A stretch of DNA of 64,000 nucleotides from Alteromonas sp. 5E99-2 (GCF_017368475.1 NZ_JAFNJE010000009.1:62001-126000); one strand, 5' to 3'; shown: positions 10,281-18,701, counted from the first letter of the stretch. Made by a program: numbers and translations. The notes: generated by a model from the sequence alone, not told the origin.

Positions 10281-10703
10281 ATGTTTGTACGTAAACGCCG
10301 CCGTCCTGTATCAGAGATTAATGTAGTTCCTTACATTGACGTTATGTTAGTGCTACTCGTCATTTTTATGGTTACCGCGCCTTTAGTGACTCAAGGTGTA
10401 AAAGTTGAGTTGCCTAAGGCCAGTGCAGAACCAATTGAACAAGATGATAACCCTCCCATGATTGCGTCTATTGATGCGGATGGTTTGTACTATTTAAATG
10501 TAGGTGATAACCAAGAGCAAGCATTAGACGCCGAGGCACTTGCATTATTAGTACAATCTAAATTAAAGCAAAATGAAAATACCCCTGTGGTAGTAAAGGG
10601 CGACGGTGCTGTGCCTTATAAAAATGTCATTGGCTTAATGGTGCTTTTACAAAATGCTGGCGTACCCTCGGTGGGGTTAATGACTGACCCGGAAGATAGC
10701 TAG
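10281..10703 (+). CDS. tolR: Tol-Pal system protein TolR
   Basis: ExbD/TolR family protein coupling proton flow to TolA. One N-terminal transmembrane helix containing the essential Asp (VVPYIDVMLVLLVIFMV), followed by a periplasmic domain. 140 residues. The AAAAGGGG stretch 20 bases after tolQ gives the ribosome binding site. Confidence 0.95.
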   Translation: MFVRKRRRPVSEINVVPYIDVMLVLLVIFMVTAPLVTQGVKVELPKASAEPIEQDDNPPMIASIDADGLYYLNVGDNQEQALDAEALALLVQSKLKQNENTPVVVKGDGAVPYKNVIGLMVLLQNAGVPSVGLMTDPEDS

Positions 10704-10707
10704 AGCA

Positions 10708-11484
10708 ATGAAATTCGACCCAGCTTTAGCTAAGTCCTTTGGCTTGCATAGCGTAATTATCGCATTGCTTTTGATTAGCGTGAATTTTACCGCAGACCCT
10801 ATTGCAATGCCTGTTCAAAATGTACCTGTTATTGAAGCGACCTTTATTGATGCGCAAGCTATTGCAGATAAAAAGAAAGAAGACGAACGGATTTTAGCTG
10901 AGCAAAAACGTATCGAAGATCAAAAGCGAGCTCAACAACGTAAAGCTGCTGATGCTAAACGTAGGGCTGAAGCAAAACGAAAAGCAGAAAAAGCGGCGAA
11001 AGATAAGCGTTTAAAAGAGCAAAAGCGCCAACAAGAATTAAAGAGAAAAGCGGCACAAGAAGCAAAGCGCAAACGAGAGTTAGAAGAAGCTAACAAACGC
11101 AAAGCTGAAGCCGCTAAAAAACAAAAAGAGCTAGATCGTTTACAAGAAGAGCAACTTGAAGCAGAGCGTCGAGAACAAGCGGCTCGGAGAAATCAGCAGC
11201 GTAATCAGCAGATTTTAAATGATGTAGAGCGTTATCGCGCAGAGATATATAGCAGAATTCAACGGCATATTATCGACGATCCGGCATTTAAAGGGAAAGA
11301 ATGCCGCCTTAATATTAAACTTGCGTCGACGGGTCTTGTGATTAAGGTAAGTACCCTCGGCGGTGATCCTGCTTTGTGTCGAGTAGCTGAAAACGCAGTA
11401 GTCAGAGAAGAAAAACTCCCTGTGTCAGATGATCCTGCTGTCTATGAAAAATTAAAAAATATAAATTTAACGGTGAAGTTGTGA
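10708..11484 (+). CDS. tolA: Tol-Pal system protein TolA
   Basis: Inner-membrane-anchored periplasm-spanning protein linking TolQR to TolB and Pal. N-terminal transmembrane helix (about residues 12-30), then a long Lys/Ala/Glu-rich helical domain (about 50-170) and a globular C-terminal domain with two Cys that likely form the usual disulfide (KECRLNI and [10 protein letters not shown]). At 258 residues it is shorter than E. coli TolA (421), mostly by a shorter helical rod. Starts 4 bases after tolR and overlaps tolB. Confidence 0.93.
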   Translation: MKFDPALAKSFGLHSVIIALLLISVNFTADPIAMPVQNVPVIEATFIDAQAIADKKKEDERILAEQKRIEDQKRAQQRKAADAKRRAEAKRKAEKAAKDKRLKEQKRQQELKRKAAQEAKRKRELEEANKRKAEAAKKQKELDRLQEEQLEAERREQAARRNQQRNQQILNDVERYRAEIYSRIQRHIIDDPAFKGKECRLNIKLASTGLVIKVSTLGGDPALCRVAENAVVREEKLPVSDDPAVYEKLKNINLTVKL

Positions 11485-12854
11485 ATATGATTGATATAAG
11501 GAAAGTGGCACAAGGTGTAGTGCTGATGTGTGGGTTATTCGCCCCGCTTTTGGCCAATGCAGCACTGGAAATTGTGATCACAGAAGGTGTGGATAGCGCA
11601 AGACCTGTTGCTATTGTGCCGTTTAAATGGAAAGGTTCAGGGGCGCTACCGGGTGAAATAAGCGATGTTATCAATGCTGACTTACGTAGAAGTGGAAAAT
11701 TCAATCCTGTTAACACGGCGAATATGCCCCAATATCCGTCTACTGACAGTGAAGTTAATTACAGTGCATGGGCATCCACAGGAGCCGACACCATAGTGGT
11801 TGGCAGTATTTCGGATACACCCTCAGGTCAATACGAAGTCAAATTTGAAATTATTGATGTATTGCGAGCACAAGTAACCAATGGCAAGAGTAAATCCTTA
11901 CAAAATGGAAATTTAGTGTTATCGGAAGATCACATTATAGATTCTCGTAAAGCTATTATTAATGCACAAGACTTCAGGCAGCATGGTCACAGAATTAGTG
12001 ACGTCATTTACGAAAAACTAACCGGAACACGAGGCGCTTTTCTTACTCGTATCGCTTATGTGATTGTAAGAGACAGCAAAGTTTATGATTTACCCTTTCA
12101 GTTAGTGATTGCTGATTACGACGGTGAAAATGAAACTCGTTTGTTGTCCTCACCTGAACCACTTATGTCACCGTCTTGGTCTCCAGACGGTGAAAGCTTG
12201 GCTTATGTGTCATTTGAAAACCGTAGACCACAAATTTACATTCAAAATATTTACACAACTAAACGGACAAAGTTGACTGATTTTCCGGGCATAAACGGCA
12301 GCCCGGTATTCTCACCTGACGGTAAACAATTAGCCATGGTATTGTCGAAAGATGGTAATTCAGAAATCTATACCATGGATATTGCATCGAAACAATTACG
12401 TAGAATTACCCGAAATAGAAACATAGATACTGAGCCTTCTTGGACTCCAGATGGAAAAAGCTTACTATTTACATCAGAACGGGGTGGTAAACCACAGATT
12501 TATCGCGTAAATTTGGAAACAGGGAAGATTCGTCGCCAAACATTTGAAGGCGAAATGAATCTTGGTGCCACTATCGCGCCTGATGGGCAAGACATGGTGT
12601 TAGTGAATCGTACCCGAGGTAAGTACCATATCGCTAAGCAAGCGTTAGAAGGCGGAGCGATACAAGTGCTTACTCGAACCGATTTAGATGAATCGCCGAG
12701 TATTGCGCCCAACGGAAGTATGATTATTTACAGTACCTTATACAATGGTACCCAAGTGTTATCGTTGGTCTCACTTGATGGCCGTTTTAAGGCTAGGTTA
12801 CCGGCAGCGAACGGGCAAGTTAAATCGCCCAGTTGGTCGCCCTATCTGTTTTAA
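11481..12854 (+). CDS. tolB: Tol-Pal system periplasmic protein TolB
   Basis: Periplasmic partner of Pal and TolA: signal peptide ending near ANA-ALE, an N-terminal alpha/beta domain, and a C-terminal six-bladed beta-propeller with repeated SWSPDG, VFSPDG, SWTPDG and SWSP motifs. Starts at GTG 11481 overlapping the tolA stop; an ATG at 11487 is the alternative. 457 residues, slightly longer than E. coli TolB. Confidence 0.96.
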   Translation: MNMIDIRKVAQGVVLMCGLFAPLLANAALEIVITEGVDSARPVAIVPFKWKGSGALPGEISDVINADLRRSGKFNPVNTANMPQYPSTDSEVNYSAWASTGADTIVVGSISDTPSGQYEVKFEIIDVLRAQVTNGKSKSLQNGNLVLSEDHIIDSRKAIINAQDFRQHGHRISDVIYEKLTGTRGAFLTRIAYVIVRDSKVYDLPFQLVIADYDGENETRLLSSPEPLMSPSWSPDGESLAYVSFENRRPQIYIQNIYTTKRTKLTDFPGINGSPVFSPDGKQLAMVLSKDGNSEIYTMDIASKQLRRITRNRNIDTEPSWTPDGKSLLFTSERGGKPQIYRVNLETGKIRRQTFEGEMNLGATIAPDGQDMVLVNRTRGKYHIAKQALEGGAIQVLTRTDLDESPSIAPNGSMIIYSTLYNGTQVLSLVSLDGRFKARLPAANGQVKSPSWSPYLF

Positions 12855-12938
12855 AATATAAGTAGGTAAGCTACTACTCGTAACAACAATTGAATCATGT
12901 AGTACATTAAGAACGTACAACAATAAGGATTATCAAAA

Positions 12939-13505
12939 ATGCAGCTAAACAAAATTATGAAAACGCTCGTTATCGCCATACCTATGGTTACTATGGTGGC
13001 GTGTAAGTCAGGCCCTACGGAAGCAGAGTTAGAAGCAGAGCGTAATCGCGAAGCGCAAGCTCAGCAACAAGCTGCTGCTGAAGCGCAAGCTGCAGAAGAA
13101 GCTCGTGTGAAAGTAGAAGCGGCTGCTCGAGCAAGCCGTGCTGCAGAAATCGTTGAACAAGAAAAACAAGCTTTGATTAACGACCAAACCGTATATTTCG
13201 AGTTTGACCGTTCAAGTGTGAAAGCTGAGTTTTATCCAATTCTAGATAAGCATGCGGCGTTTTTGGTTAAGAACCCTAGTCAAACCGTGGTTATCGAAGG
13301 CCACTGTGATAGCCGTGGTACACCTGAATACAATATTGCACTAGGCGAACGTAGAGCGCAGTCGGTAGAAACCTACTTGCGTAACCAAGGCGTATCGTCT
13401 AGCCAAATTTCTGTTGTATCTTACGGTGAAGAAAAACCAGTAGTATCTGGTGCAACTGAATACGCTTTCGCGCAAAACCGTCGCGGCATCGTTCGTTACA
13501 ACTAA
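12939..13505 (+). CDS. pal: Peptidoglycan-associated lipoprotein Pal
   Basis: Outer-membrane lipoprotein that binds peptidoglycan through an OmpA-like domain. Lipobox MVAC at residues 19-22. The linker (about 25-75) is unusually long and Ala/Glu/Gln-rich, probably a coiled coil. The OmpA domain begins at VYFEFDRSSV, with NIALGERRAQSVETYL as the diaminopimelate-binding motif. AAGGA lies upstream of the ATG. Pal probably shares the tol transcript but a separate promoter in the 84-base gap is possible. Confidence 0.95.
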   Translation: MQLNKIMKTLVIAIPMVTMVACKSGPTEAELEAERNREAQAQQQAAAEAQAAEEARVKVEAAARASRAAEIVEQEKQALINDQTVYFEFDRSSVKAEFYPILDKHAAFLVKNPSQTVVIEGHCDSRGTPEYNIALGERRAQSVETYLRNQGVSSSQISVVSYGEEKPVVSGATEYAFAQNRRGIVRYN

Positions 13506-13518
13506 GGTAACTCAGCTT

Positions 13519-14307
13519 ATGCGTTATTTTATTAAAGGCGAAGCATTGTGCTTCGCCTTTTTATTCTCTACATCCGTATTCGCACAAGCGCCAGTGTCTG
13601 ATGTTAATCAAACTTCAGCTGCTAATAACGGTGCGGTAAATTCAACCCTAGCTGTTTCTTCACTAGAAGAACGCGTAGCGGTACTAGAGCGTATTATTAA
13701 ATCTAGAAACGTTATGCAACAAAGCTTACAAACTCAGCTAGATGACATGCAGTATGAAGTCGACGAACTGAGAGGCACGGTAGAGTTACACACCAATCAA
13801 CTTGAAAAAGTACTACAGCGACAACGAGAGCTCTATTTAGAAATAGACAAGCGCGTAGAGTCTCTTAAAAGTACTCAAATACAAGTGCCTACAACGACTC
13901 CAACTATTAACGAACCTATAGCGTCTGTTGAGTCACAGTTAGGTGAATCGGAATCATACGATAAAGCCGTAAATCTGATTTTGAAAACGCGAGAATACGA
14001 TAAAGCGATACCTGCATTTCGTGAGTTTTTGCAAGCTTATCCAAACAGTGAGTTTGCCGATAATGCGTATTATTGGTTAGGGCAGTTACTTTTTAACAAA
14101 AAAGAGTGGGCTGATGCTGAATCGTCGTTCTCTACAGTTGTGAATAATTTTGCCGACTCAACAAAACGCGCAGATGCTATGCTCAAATTAGGTGTTATAA
14201 AGCAAAATTTAGGGCAGGGCTCACAAGCGAACGTTTGGTTTGAACGTGTACTTAGTGAGTACCCAAATTCTTCTGCTGCTAAGTTAGCAAGATCTCGCCA
14301 GCAATAA
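13519..14307 (+). CDS. cpoB: Cell division coordinator CpoB (YbgF)
   Basis: Periplasmic protein that coordinates Tol-Pal with peptidoglycan synthesis. The ATG at 13519, with TAAGGT upstream, gives a clean signal peptide cut after VFA; the open frame extends further upstream inside pal but those codons are not plausible as a start. Mature domains: an N-terminal trimerising coiled coil (about residues 45-120) and three TPR repeats (about 145-262). 262 residues. The signal-peptide codons contain a complete terminator-like hairpin (13534-13562, listed separately). Confidence 0.95.
   Translation: MRYFIKGEALCFAFLFSTSVFAQAPVSDVNQTSAANNGAVNSTLAVSSLEERVAVLERIIKSRNVMQQSLQTQLDDMQYEVDELRGTVELHTNQLEKVLQRQRELYLEIDKRVESLKSTQIQVPTTTPTINEPIASVESQLGESESYDKAVNLILKTREYDKAIPAFREFLQAYPNSEFADNAYYWLGQLLFNKKEWADAESSFSTVVNNFADSTKRADAMLKLGVIKQNLGQGSQANVWFERVLSEYPNSSAAKLARSRQQ
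13534..13562 (+). terminator. Rho-independent terminator embedded in the cpoB signal-peptide codons
   Basis: AAAGGCGAAGCA (13534-13545), loop TTG, TGCTTCGCCTTT (13549-13560) make a perfect 12-pair stem followed by T residues (TTTTT at 13558-13562). It lies 29 bases after the pal stop and 15 bases into cpoB. This is the shape of a pal terminator, but it sits inside the next gene, so ribosomes starting cpoB would disrupt it. Confidence 0.75.
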
Positions 14308-14321
14308 TATTTATCGCTAAG

Positions 14322-14361
14322 CCGGTTTTTGTGTGTGTTTTGACCACTTGAACCGGTTTTT
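14322..14361 (+). terminator. Weak candidate terminator after cpoB
   Basis: CCGGTT at 14322-14327 can pair with AACCGG at 14351-14356, which is followed by TTTTT; the large loop has partial extra pairing. Placed correctly to separate cpoB from the tRNA promoter, but the short stem makes it uncertain. Confidence 0.35.
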
Positions 14362-14393
14362 ACGAAAAAAAGACAATAAAGTGCTAATTAAGG

Positions 14394-14421
14394 TTGCGCA
14401 GTCTCAGTAAATGAGTATTAT
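14394..14421 (+). promoter_or_regulatory. Promoter of the tRNA-Lys pair
   Basis: TTGCGC at 14394-14399, 16-base spacer, TATTAT at 14416-14421, then a GC-rich discriminator (GCGCCCG). Such discriminators are typical of stringently controlled stable-RNA promoters. It lies 34 bases before the first tRNA. Confidence 0.65.
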
Positions 14422-14455
14422 ATGCGCCCGTTGCCTAGCACAGGTAACAAATGAT

Positions 14456-14531
14456 GGGTCGTTAGCTCAGTTGGTAGAGCAGTTGACTTTTAATCAATTG
14501 GTCGCTGGTTCGAATCCAGCACGACCCACCA
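14456..14531 (+). tRNA. tRNA-Lys (anticodon UUU), copy 1
   Basis: 76 bases including an encoded CCA. Acceptor GGGTCGT pairs with ACGACCC; D-loop GCTCAGTTGGTAGAGC; anticodon TTT at 14489-14491 in loop CTTTTAA; T-arm GGTTCGAATCC. It differs only slightly from E. coli tRNA-Lys. Its position between cpoB and nadA is the same as in E. coli. Confidence 0.98.
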
Positions 14532-14561
14532 TCATTTAGTTAAGCGTTACAATATGTATAT

Positions 14562-14637
14562 GGGTCGTTAGCTCAGTTGGTAGAGCAGTTGACTTTTAAT
14601 CAATTGGTCGCTGGTTCGAATCCAGCACGACCCACCA
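14562..14637 (+). tRNA. tRNA-Lys (anticodon UUU), copy 2
   Basis: Identical in sequence to the copy at 14456-14531 and 30 bases downstream of it, with encoded CCA. Both copies are probably cut from one precursor made from the promoter at 14394. Confidence 0.98.
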
Positions 14638-14714
14638 TATATACTTCTCTCAGTTAATCGATATCAATTTAATAATTACTTCATCACACAGATGCACTCA
14701 CTTTATACTTTAGG

Positions 14715-14720
14715 TATAAT
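14715..14720 (+). promoter_or_regulatory. Candidate -10 box of nadA
   Basis: A perfect TATAAT 37 bases before the nadA ATG. No good -35 hexamer lies at 16-18 bases upstream, so an activator or an extended contact would be needed. Confidence 0.4.
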
Positions 14721-14757
14721 TATCGAACATTAAAGATTTTCAAGCACGAGATGCTAC

Positions 14758-15789
14758 ATGTCCCAAGTTTCACGCGTTGATGCAATAGCGTATCCGTTTC
14801 CACAAAAACCTATTCCTTTGACCGCAGCTGACAGCGAATGGTACGAAAAAGAAATCACTCGGCTTTTAATTGAAAAAAACGCGGCCTTGGTTGCGCATTA
14901 TTATACCGACCCTGAAATTCAAGCATTGGCAGAAAAAACCGGTGGCTTTATTTCAGACTCGTTGGAAATGGCGCGCTTTGGTCGAGATTGCGACGCGCAA
15001 ACCCTTATCGTGGCGGGTGTGCGTTTTATGGGGGAAACCTCAAAAATACTCAGCCCCGAAAAGCGCGTATTAATGCCCACACTTGAAGCTACCTGTTCAC
15101 TCGATTTAGGGTGTCCTATAACCGAATTTAGCGCCTTTTGCGATGCTCATCCCGACCACACTGTGGTTGTGTATGCAAACACGTCGGCAGCGGTGAAAGC
15201 AAGAGCCGATTGGGTTGTAACTTCAAGTATTGCGCTGGAAGTTGTTGAGTACCTAGATAGCCAAGGTGAAAAAATAATCTGGGGACCGGACAGACACTTA
15301 GGAAGCTATATTGCCAATAAAACTGGGGCCGACATGCTAATGTGGCAAGGTGAATGTATTGTTCATGACGAGTTTTCTGCAACGGCCTTGAACGATATGA
15401 AAACTCTTTATCCAGACGCTGCGGTTTTGGTACACCCAGAATCACCAGCAAGTGTAGTGGAAATGGCCGATGCCGTAGGCTCAACCAGCCAGCTCATTAA
15501 AGCGTCACAAACCTTAGATAACAGTACTTTCATTGTTGCTACCGACAAAGGCATTTTCTATAAAATGCAGCAACTGGCACCTGGAAAGACATTTATTGAA
15601 GCGCCAACGGCAGGGAATGGGGCAACCTGTAAAAGCTGTGCACATTGTCCGTGGATGGCAATGAATGGCTTAAAAGCCATTTATAATTCATTAATGCATG
15701 ACACCGGACACGAAATTCACGTAGACGACGAATTGCGTAAACAAGCCCTTATTCCACTTGACAGAATGCTAAGTTTTAACAAACCTTAA
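14758..15789 (+). CDS. nadA: Quinolinate synthase A
   Basis: 4Fe-4S enzyme that condenses iminoaspartate with dihydroxyacetone phosphate to quinolinate, the second step of de novo NAD synthesis. The three cluster Cys are visible in [10 protein letters not shown], and in the C-terminal CKSCAHCPW motif. Substrate motifs include [13 protein letters not shown] near residue 40 and VHPESP. 343 residues, as expected. Monocistronic position after the tRNA-Lys pair. Confidence 0.96.
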   Translation: MSQVSRVDAIAYPFPQKPIPLTAADSEWYEKEITRLLIEKNAALVAHYYTDPEIQALAEKTGGFISDSLEMARFGRDCDAQTLIVAGVRFMGETSKILSPEKRVLMPTLEATCSLDLGCPITEFSAFCDAHPDHTVVVYANTSAAVKARADWVVTSSIALEVVEYLDSQGEKIIWGPDRHLGSYIANKTGADMLMWQGECIVHDEFSATALNDMKTLYPDAAVLVHPESPASVVEMADAVGSTSQLIKASQTLDNSTFIVATDKGIFYKMQQLAPGKTFIEAPTAGNGATCKSCAHCPWMAMNGLKAIYNSLMHDTGHEIHVDDELRKQALIPLDRMLSFNKP

Positions 15790-15816
15790 GTTTTCGCAAA
15801 ATTAAGCACACAATAC

Positions 15817-15845
15817 TTGATTACAACACGTAATTTCCCTAATAT
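15817..15845 (+). promoter_or_regulatory. Promoter of tRNA-Ser
   Basis: TTGATT at 15817-15822, a 17-base spacer and TAATAT at 15840-15845, followed by a GC-rich discriminator (ACGGCGGC), 32 bases before the tRNA. The spacing and discriminator suit a stable-RNA promoter. Confidence 0.65.
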
Positions 15846-15877
15846 ACGGCGGCTTCAAAAGCCCAAGTATCAAATTC

Positions 15878-15968
15878 GGAGAGATGGCTGAGTGGCTGAA
15901 GGCGCACGCCTGGAAAGTGTGTATACGTTTATAGCGTATCGAGGGTTCGAATCCCTCTCTCTCCGCCA
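15878..15968 (+). tRNA. tRNA-Ser (anticodon GGA)
   Basis: 91 bases with a long variable arm and encoded CCA. Acceptor GGAGAGA pairs with TCTCTCC; anticodon GGA at 15912-15914 in loop CTGGAAA between CACGC and GTGTG; variable arm TATACG...CGTAT; T-arm GGTTCGAATCC. Highly similar to E. coli tRNA-Ser(GGA). Confidence 0.98.
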
Positions 15969-15976
15969 TATTATAG

Positions 15977-16009
15977 AAAAAGCCCTGCTAGATTTAGCGG
16001 GGCTTTTTT
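15977..16009 (+). terminator. Rho-independent terminator after tRNA-Ser
   Basis: GCCCTGCTA and TAGCGGGGC form a stem with one G-T pair, loop GATT, flanked by A5 upstream and T6 downstream. It ends the tRNA transcript and, because of the A run, may also stop the minus-strand gene that ends at 16032. Confidence 0.85.
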
Positions 16010-16031
16010 GTATTTGGATTATGGGTCTTTG

Positions 16032-17999
16032 CTACGACAAGGAGTTATTGAAAGATTCTTCTTGTGCTCGATAGTAATTTAGGGATTGAGGTTTACCAAA
16101 ATAATAACCTTGTTGTAAAACATAGCCCAAACTGGCCAATAATTCACTTTGTTCAGCGGACTCTATACCTTCAATAATGCAGTTCATATGAAACTCATTG
16201 GCAATGGTTTTAATGCACTTCAGTGTCGTGCTATGACTTGTGGCATCTTCAACAAAAGCTTTGTCTACTTTTACGGTTTTCGCAGGCATTTTATGAAGGT
16301 AAGCCAGTGATGAATAGCCTGTACCAAAGTCATCAATGCTTAAGTTGATACCCTGACTTACAAGCTCTTTTGCTTGGCACTTTGCGTTATGGATATTATC
16401 AACTAAAACACCTTCTGTTAGCTCAATGGTAAGATCATTAGGTCGTAACGAGTGGGACTGGATAATATTTGAAACCTTTTCAGCCGCACCTTCTTGGTTC
16501 ATATGCATACCTGACATATTGACTGACATTTTGAGTTCTTCACCAAAAAAAAGTCTGAATTCAGATAAGTCGGACAGGGCGCGATTCAAAACCCAATATT
16601 CGAGACAATCGATGGACCCCATATTTTCAGCAATTTTTACAGCCTCTTCAGGATTTATATACCCTAATTCATCATCGAACCACCTAAGTAAAGCTTCAAA
16701 AGCAACCACTTTATTTGAACTTACATCGGTAATTGGTTGGTAAAAAACTTGTAGTTCATCTTCCTTTATTGCCGTCATTAAACGATTAGAAATATCACTG
16801 ACTCGTTTTAAGGCAACATCCATTCCTGGTTGATAAAAGGTACATCTGTTTTTCCCTTTTTGCTTCGCGTTAAACATTGCTGCGTCTGCGCGAGAAATGA
16901 GTAAATTAATGTCTTTTCCGTTGTAGGGGTATTGAGCAATTCCAATACTGGCTGATAAAATTGACTGACCTCCTATTATTTGTTCAAACGGTGCTGACAA
17001 ATCTTTTAAAATCTGATTACACAAATTTATTACATGGGCTTTTTCAGAAACCCCTTCTATACAGAAAATAAATTCATCCCCACCAAAACGAGATAAGATA
17101 GAACCATTAGTACAATGGCTTAGTAATCTCTTCGTGACCTCTAATAGCACTTTGTCTCCCATATCATGGCCAAATGAGTCATTTACCATTTTGAATCCGT
17201 CTAAATCTATACACAACAAAGCAAAGTTGTAATTGGGAAGGCTCTTACCACGATGAATAAGATCTGACAGTTTCTCGGTCAATCCTCTGCGGTTTAATAA
17301 CTGGGTGAGAGGATCCGTTAAGGCTTGTTTCCTTAATGAAACTTCAAGAGATTTTCGTTCATTAACGTTATGGAGCTGTATTAATATAGAACTATCTACT
17401 TTTCCCTTATTAGACAAGGTTGTTTGCAAACGATACCACTGTTCACCCGCTAAACTTTTAAGAATAATATCGTCAAAAAAAGGCTCATCGCGTTTCATTT
17501 TAGATAAAAGGTTTAGTGCAGTTCCCTTGTTATCACATAGCTGCTCAATATTTTTTATATTTAGGCCAAATTCGTTTGCAAACGTAGGGTTTGAGCTAAT
17601 TAAATCCCCAGACTGTGTAAGAGTCGCAACGATAATGGTTTTGCTTAAATATTGCCGTTGGAATTCGTCATTGACTCTAAAAGCTTCAACTAATAGTGCC
17701 ATTCTTCCATCTTCAAGCTGATATCTGGAGAATTGGCTAAATGCAGTGATTTCTACACCATTGGGAATGAATGACCAAATTTCTTGATACGTATCGTTGT
17801 TGTATACGCCATCTTTATAAGCAGTTAAGGTTTGTCTAGTCGCTTCAGACATATTAGTTTTAAAATCTCTATCTTGTAGAGACGTTAAGTCGGGTTCTCC
17901 CCAAAAATCCAATGCAGCTTGATTCCCCCAAACCATTGTTGAGTTGTCTACATCAAAAATCCATATAGCTGACTTCAGCGTTTGATATACACTCAGCAA
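16032..17999 (-). CDS. PAS-GGDEF-EAL bifunctional c-di-GMP protein
   Basis: 655-residue cytoplasmic signalling protein. An N-terminal PAS-like sensor (AIWIFDVDNSTMVWGNQAAL) and a second PAS-like region (about residues 120-215) precede a GGDEF domain with the intact catalytic motif FGGDEF and an EAL domain with FEALLRW and DDFGTGYSSLAYLHKMP. Both active sites look intact, so it could make or break c-di-GMP; which dominates cannot be told. The start is a TTG at 17999 after GGGG; an in-frame stop lies 7 codons upstream, so no longer N-terminus is available in this frame. No transmembrane segment in this reading. Confidence 0.9.
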   Translation of the reverse strand: MLSVYQTLKSAIWIFDVDNSTMVWGNQAALDFWGEPDLTSLQDRDFKTNMSEATRQTLTAYKDGVYNNDTYQEIWSFIPNGVEITAFSQFSRYQLEDGRMALLVEAFRVNDEFQRQYLSKTIIVATLTQSGDLISSNPTFANEFGLNIKNIEQLCDNKGTALNLLSKMKRDEPFFDDIILKSLAGEQWYRLQTTLSNKGKVDSSILIQLHNVNERKSLEVSLRKQALTDPLTQLLNRRGLTEKLSDLIHRGKSLPNYNFALLCIDLDGFKMVNDSFGHDMGDKVLLEVTKRLLSHCTNGSILSRFGGDEFIFCIEGVSEKAHVINLCNQILKDLSAPFEQIIGGQSILSASIGIAQYPYNGKDINLLISRADAAMFNAKQKGKNRCTFYQPGMDVALKRVSDISNRLMTAIKEDELQVFYQPITDVSSNKVVAFEALLRWFDDELGYINPEEAVKIAENMGSIDCLEYWVLNRALSDLSEFRLFFGEELKMSVNMSGMHMNQEGAAEKVSNIIQSHSLRPNDLTIELTEGVLVDNIHNAKCQAKELVSQGINLSIDDFGTGYSSLAYLHKMPAKTVKVDKAFVEDATSHSTTLKCIKTIANEFHMNCIIEGIESAEQSELLASLGYVLQQGYYFGKPQSLNYYRAQEESFNNSLS

Positions 18000-18100
18000 G
18001 AATACGTCCCCAGTCTAGTACATTAGATTTGATAAAAATAAACGATATGATCAGAATAAGATAGTAATCAAAATCTTGCGAATTTTTTTGAAAAATACTC

Positions 18101-18130
18101 TTTGCTTTTGCTTTTGCTTTTGCTTTTTCT
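18101..18130. repeat. Hexanucleotide tandem repeat (TTTGCT)4 plus one variant unit
   Basis: Four exact TTTGCT units (18101-18124) followed by TTTTCT. It lies about 100 bases upstream of the PAS-GGDEF-EAL start, in the likely promoter/leader of that minus-strand gene. Unit-number changes would alter spacing in steps of six and would not shift a frame. Confidence 0.85.
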
Positions 18131-18187
18131 TTTTGTAAAGGTTGTTTTATATCTGAAAATACATATAAATTCGACACCAATGAAAAT

Positions 18188-18227
18188 AAAAAAAGCCCGA
18201 TATAAAACTAGCAATATCAGGCTTTTT
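18188..18227. terminator. Bidirectional-looking terminator downstream of the Cys-rich peptide gene
   Basis: GCCCGATAT (18195-18203) pairs with ATATCAGGC (18214-18222) with one mismatch; seven A residues precede and five T residues follow. In the minus direction it closes the arsR/metallothionein-like transcript. Confidence 0.75.
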
Positions 18228-18256
18228 ATCTGTTGTTGATAACGTTTTAAACTAAA

Positions 18257-18349
18257 TTAGCAGCAACAACTTTCTTTGCAACATTCACATGTTTTGTTTT
18301 GACAACATTCAGATTGCTTACAATCGCACTTACAGTTACTTTCGCTCAT
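18257..18349 (-). CDS. 30-residue Cys-rich metallothionein-like peptide
   Basis: A short open frame from an ATG at 18349 to a TAA at 18257-18259, preceded by GGAG 7 bases upstream. The peptide begins MSESNCKCDCK and ends CKESCCC: 11 of 30 residues are Cys, mostly as C-x-C and C-C pairs, with Lys, Glu, Gln and Ser between them and no aromatic residue. This is the composition of metallothioneins, but the length is about half that of SmtA/BmtA and I do not recognise a specific family. The gene starts 24 bases after the stop of the ArsR-family gene and is followed by a terminator, so the two form an operon, as expected for a repressor and its metal-sequestering target. Which metal is bound is unknown. 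Confidence 0.75.
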   Translation of the reverse strand: MSESNCKCDCKQSECCQNKTCECCKESCCC

Positions 18350-18373
18350 AGGTACTCTCCGGTTAAAAAACTA

Positions 18374-18667
18374 TTAGGTATTGGACTCGATTTTGTCGGC
18401 AAGGGCTCTTAGCTCTTTGGCAACATTCGCTCTGTCGAGGCTATAGGTCTTTTCTCGTCCTTTTTTGTTGAAGGTTAAAACGCCGCTTTGTGTGAGCGTC
18501 TTAAGGTGACGAGACACAACAGAAGAATCAACGTTACAACAGTCGCACAAACACATCGCATTTTGTGGTGTTTGGCATTCACACAGTTTGTAAACTAATG
18601 AAAGTCTATTAAATTCTCCTAAGGCCTTTAAGAGATCCACGGTTTCTTGTATTTGTTCAGTTTTCAT
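18374..18667 (-). CDS. ArsR/SmtB-family metal-responsive repressor
   Basis: 97-residue winged-helix repressor: LLKALGEFNRLSLVYKLCEC, recognition helix VDSSVVSRHLKTLTQSGVL, beta-wing KKGREKTYSL. Such proteins leave DNA when metal or metalloid binds. Here a dense Cys cluster, MCLCDCCNVD, sits at the start of the alpha3/DNA-binding helix region where ArsR and CadC carry metal-binding Cys, with a further CEC earlier (residues 28-30). It probably senses a thiophilic metal such as Cu(I), Cd, Zn, Hg or As(III). The Cys-rich peptide gene follows in the same direction; a candidate operator lies just upstream of the start. Confidence 0.88.
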   Translation of the reverse strand: MKTEQIQETVDLLKALGEFNRLSLVYKLCECQTPQNAMCLCDCCNVDSSVVSRHLKTLTQSGVLTFNKKGREKTYSLDRANVAKELRALADKIESNT

Positions 18668-18677
18668 TTGTTTATTG

Positions 18678-18701
18678 TTGCATATATTTGCAAGTATGCA
18701 A
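18678..18701. promoter_or_regulatory. Candidate ArsR-family operator
   Basis: TTGCATA (18678-18684) and TATGCAA (18695-18701) form a perfect 7-10-7 inverted repeat starting 10 bases upstream of the arsR-family start codon. A second TTGCA at 18688-18692 makes an overlapping TTGCA-4-TGCAA dyad. ArsR/SmtB repressors usually bind AT-rich imperfect dyads over their own promoter. Confidence 0.5.

Noticed and set aside
14456..14637. Tandem tRNA-Lys copies as a possible integration site (tRNA 3' duplication)
   Set aside because: Both copies are complete, with intact promoters and CCA, and the same tRNA-Lys/nadA neighbourhood exists in E. coli; simple gene duplication explains it.
17953..18180. 75-codon minus-strand frame with Lys-Ala repeats and one hydrophobic stretch, overlapping the PAS-GGDEF-EAL start
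   Set aside because: TTG start with no ribosome binding site; the Lys-Ala repeat is only the translation of the hexanucleotide repeat. A frameshifted N-terminal extension of the c-di-GMP protein is possible but nothing in the sequence supports a specific shift site.
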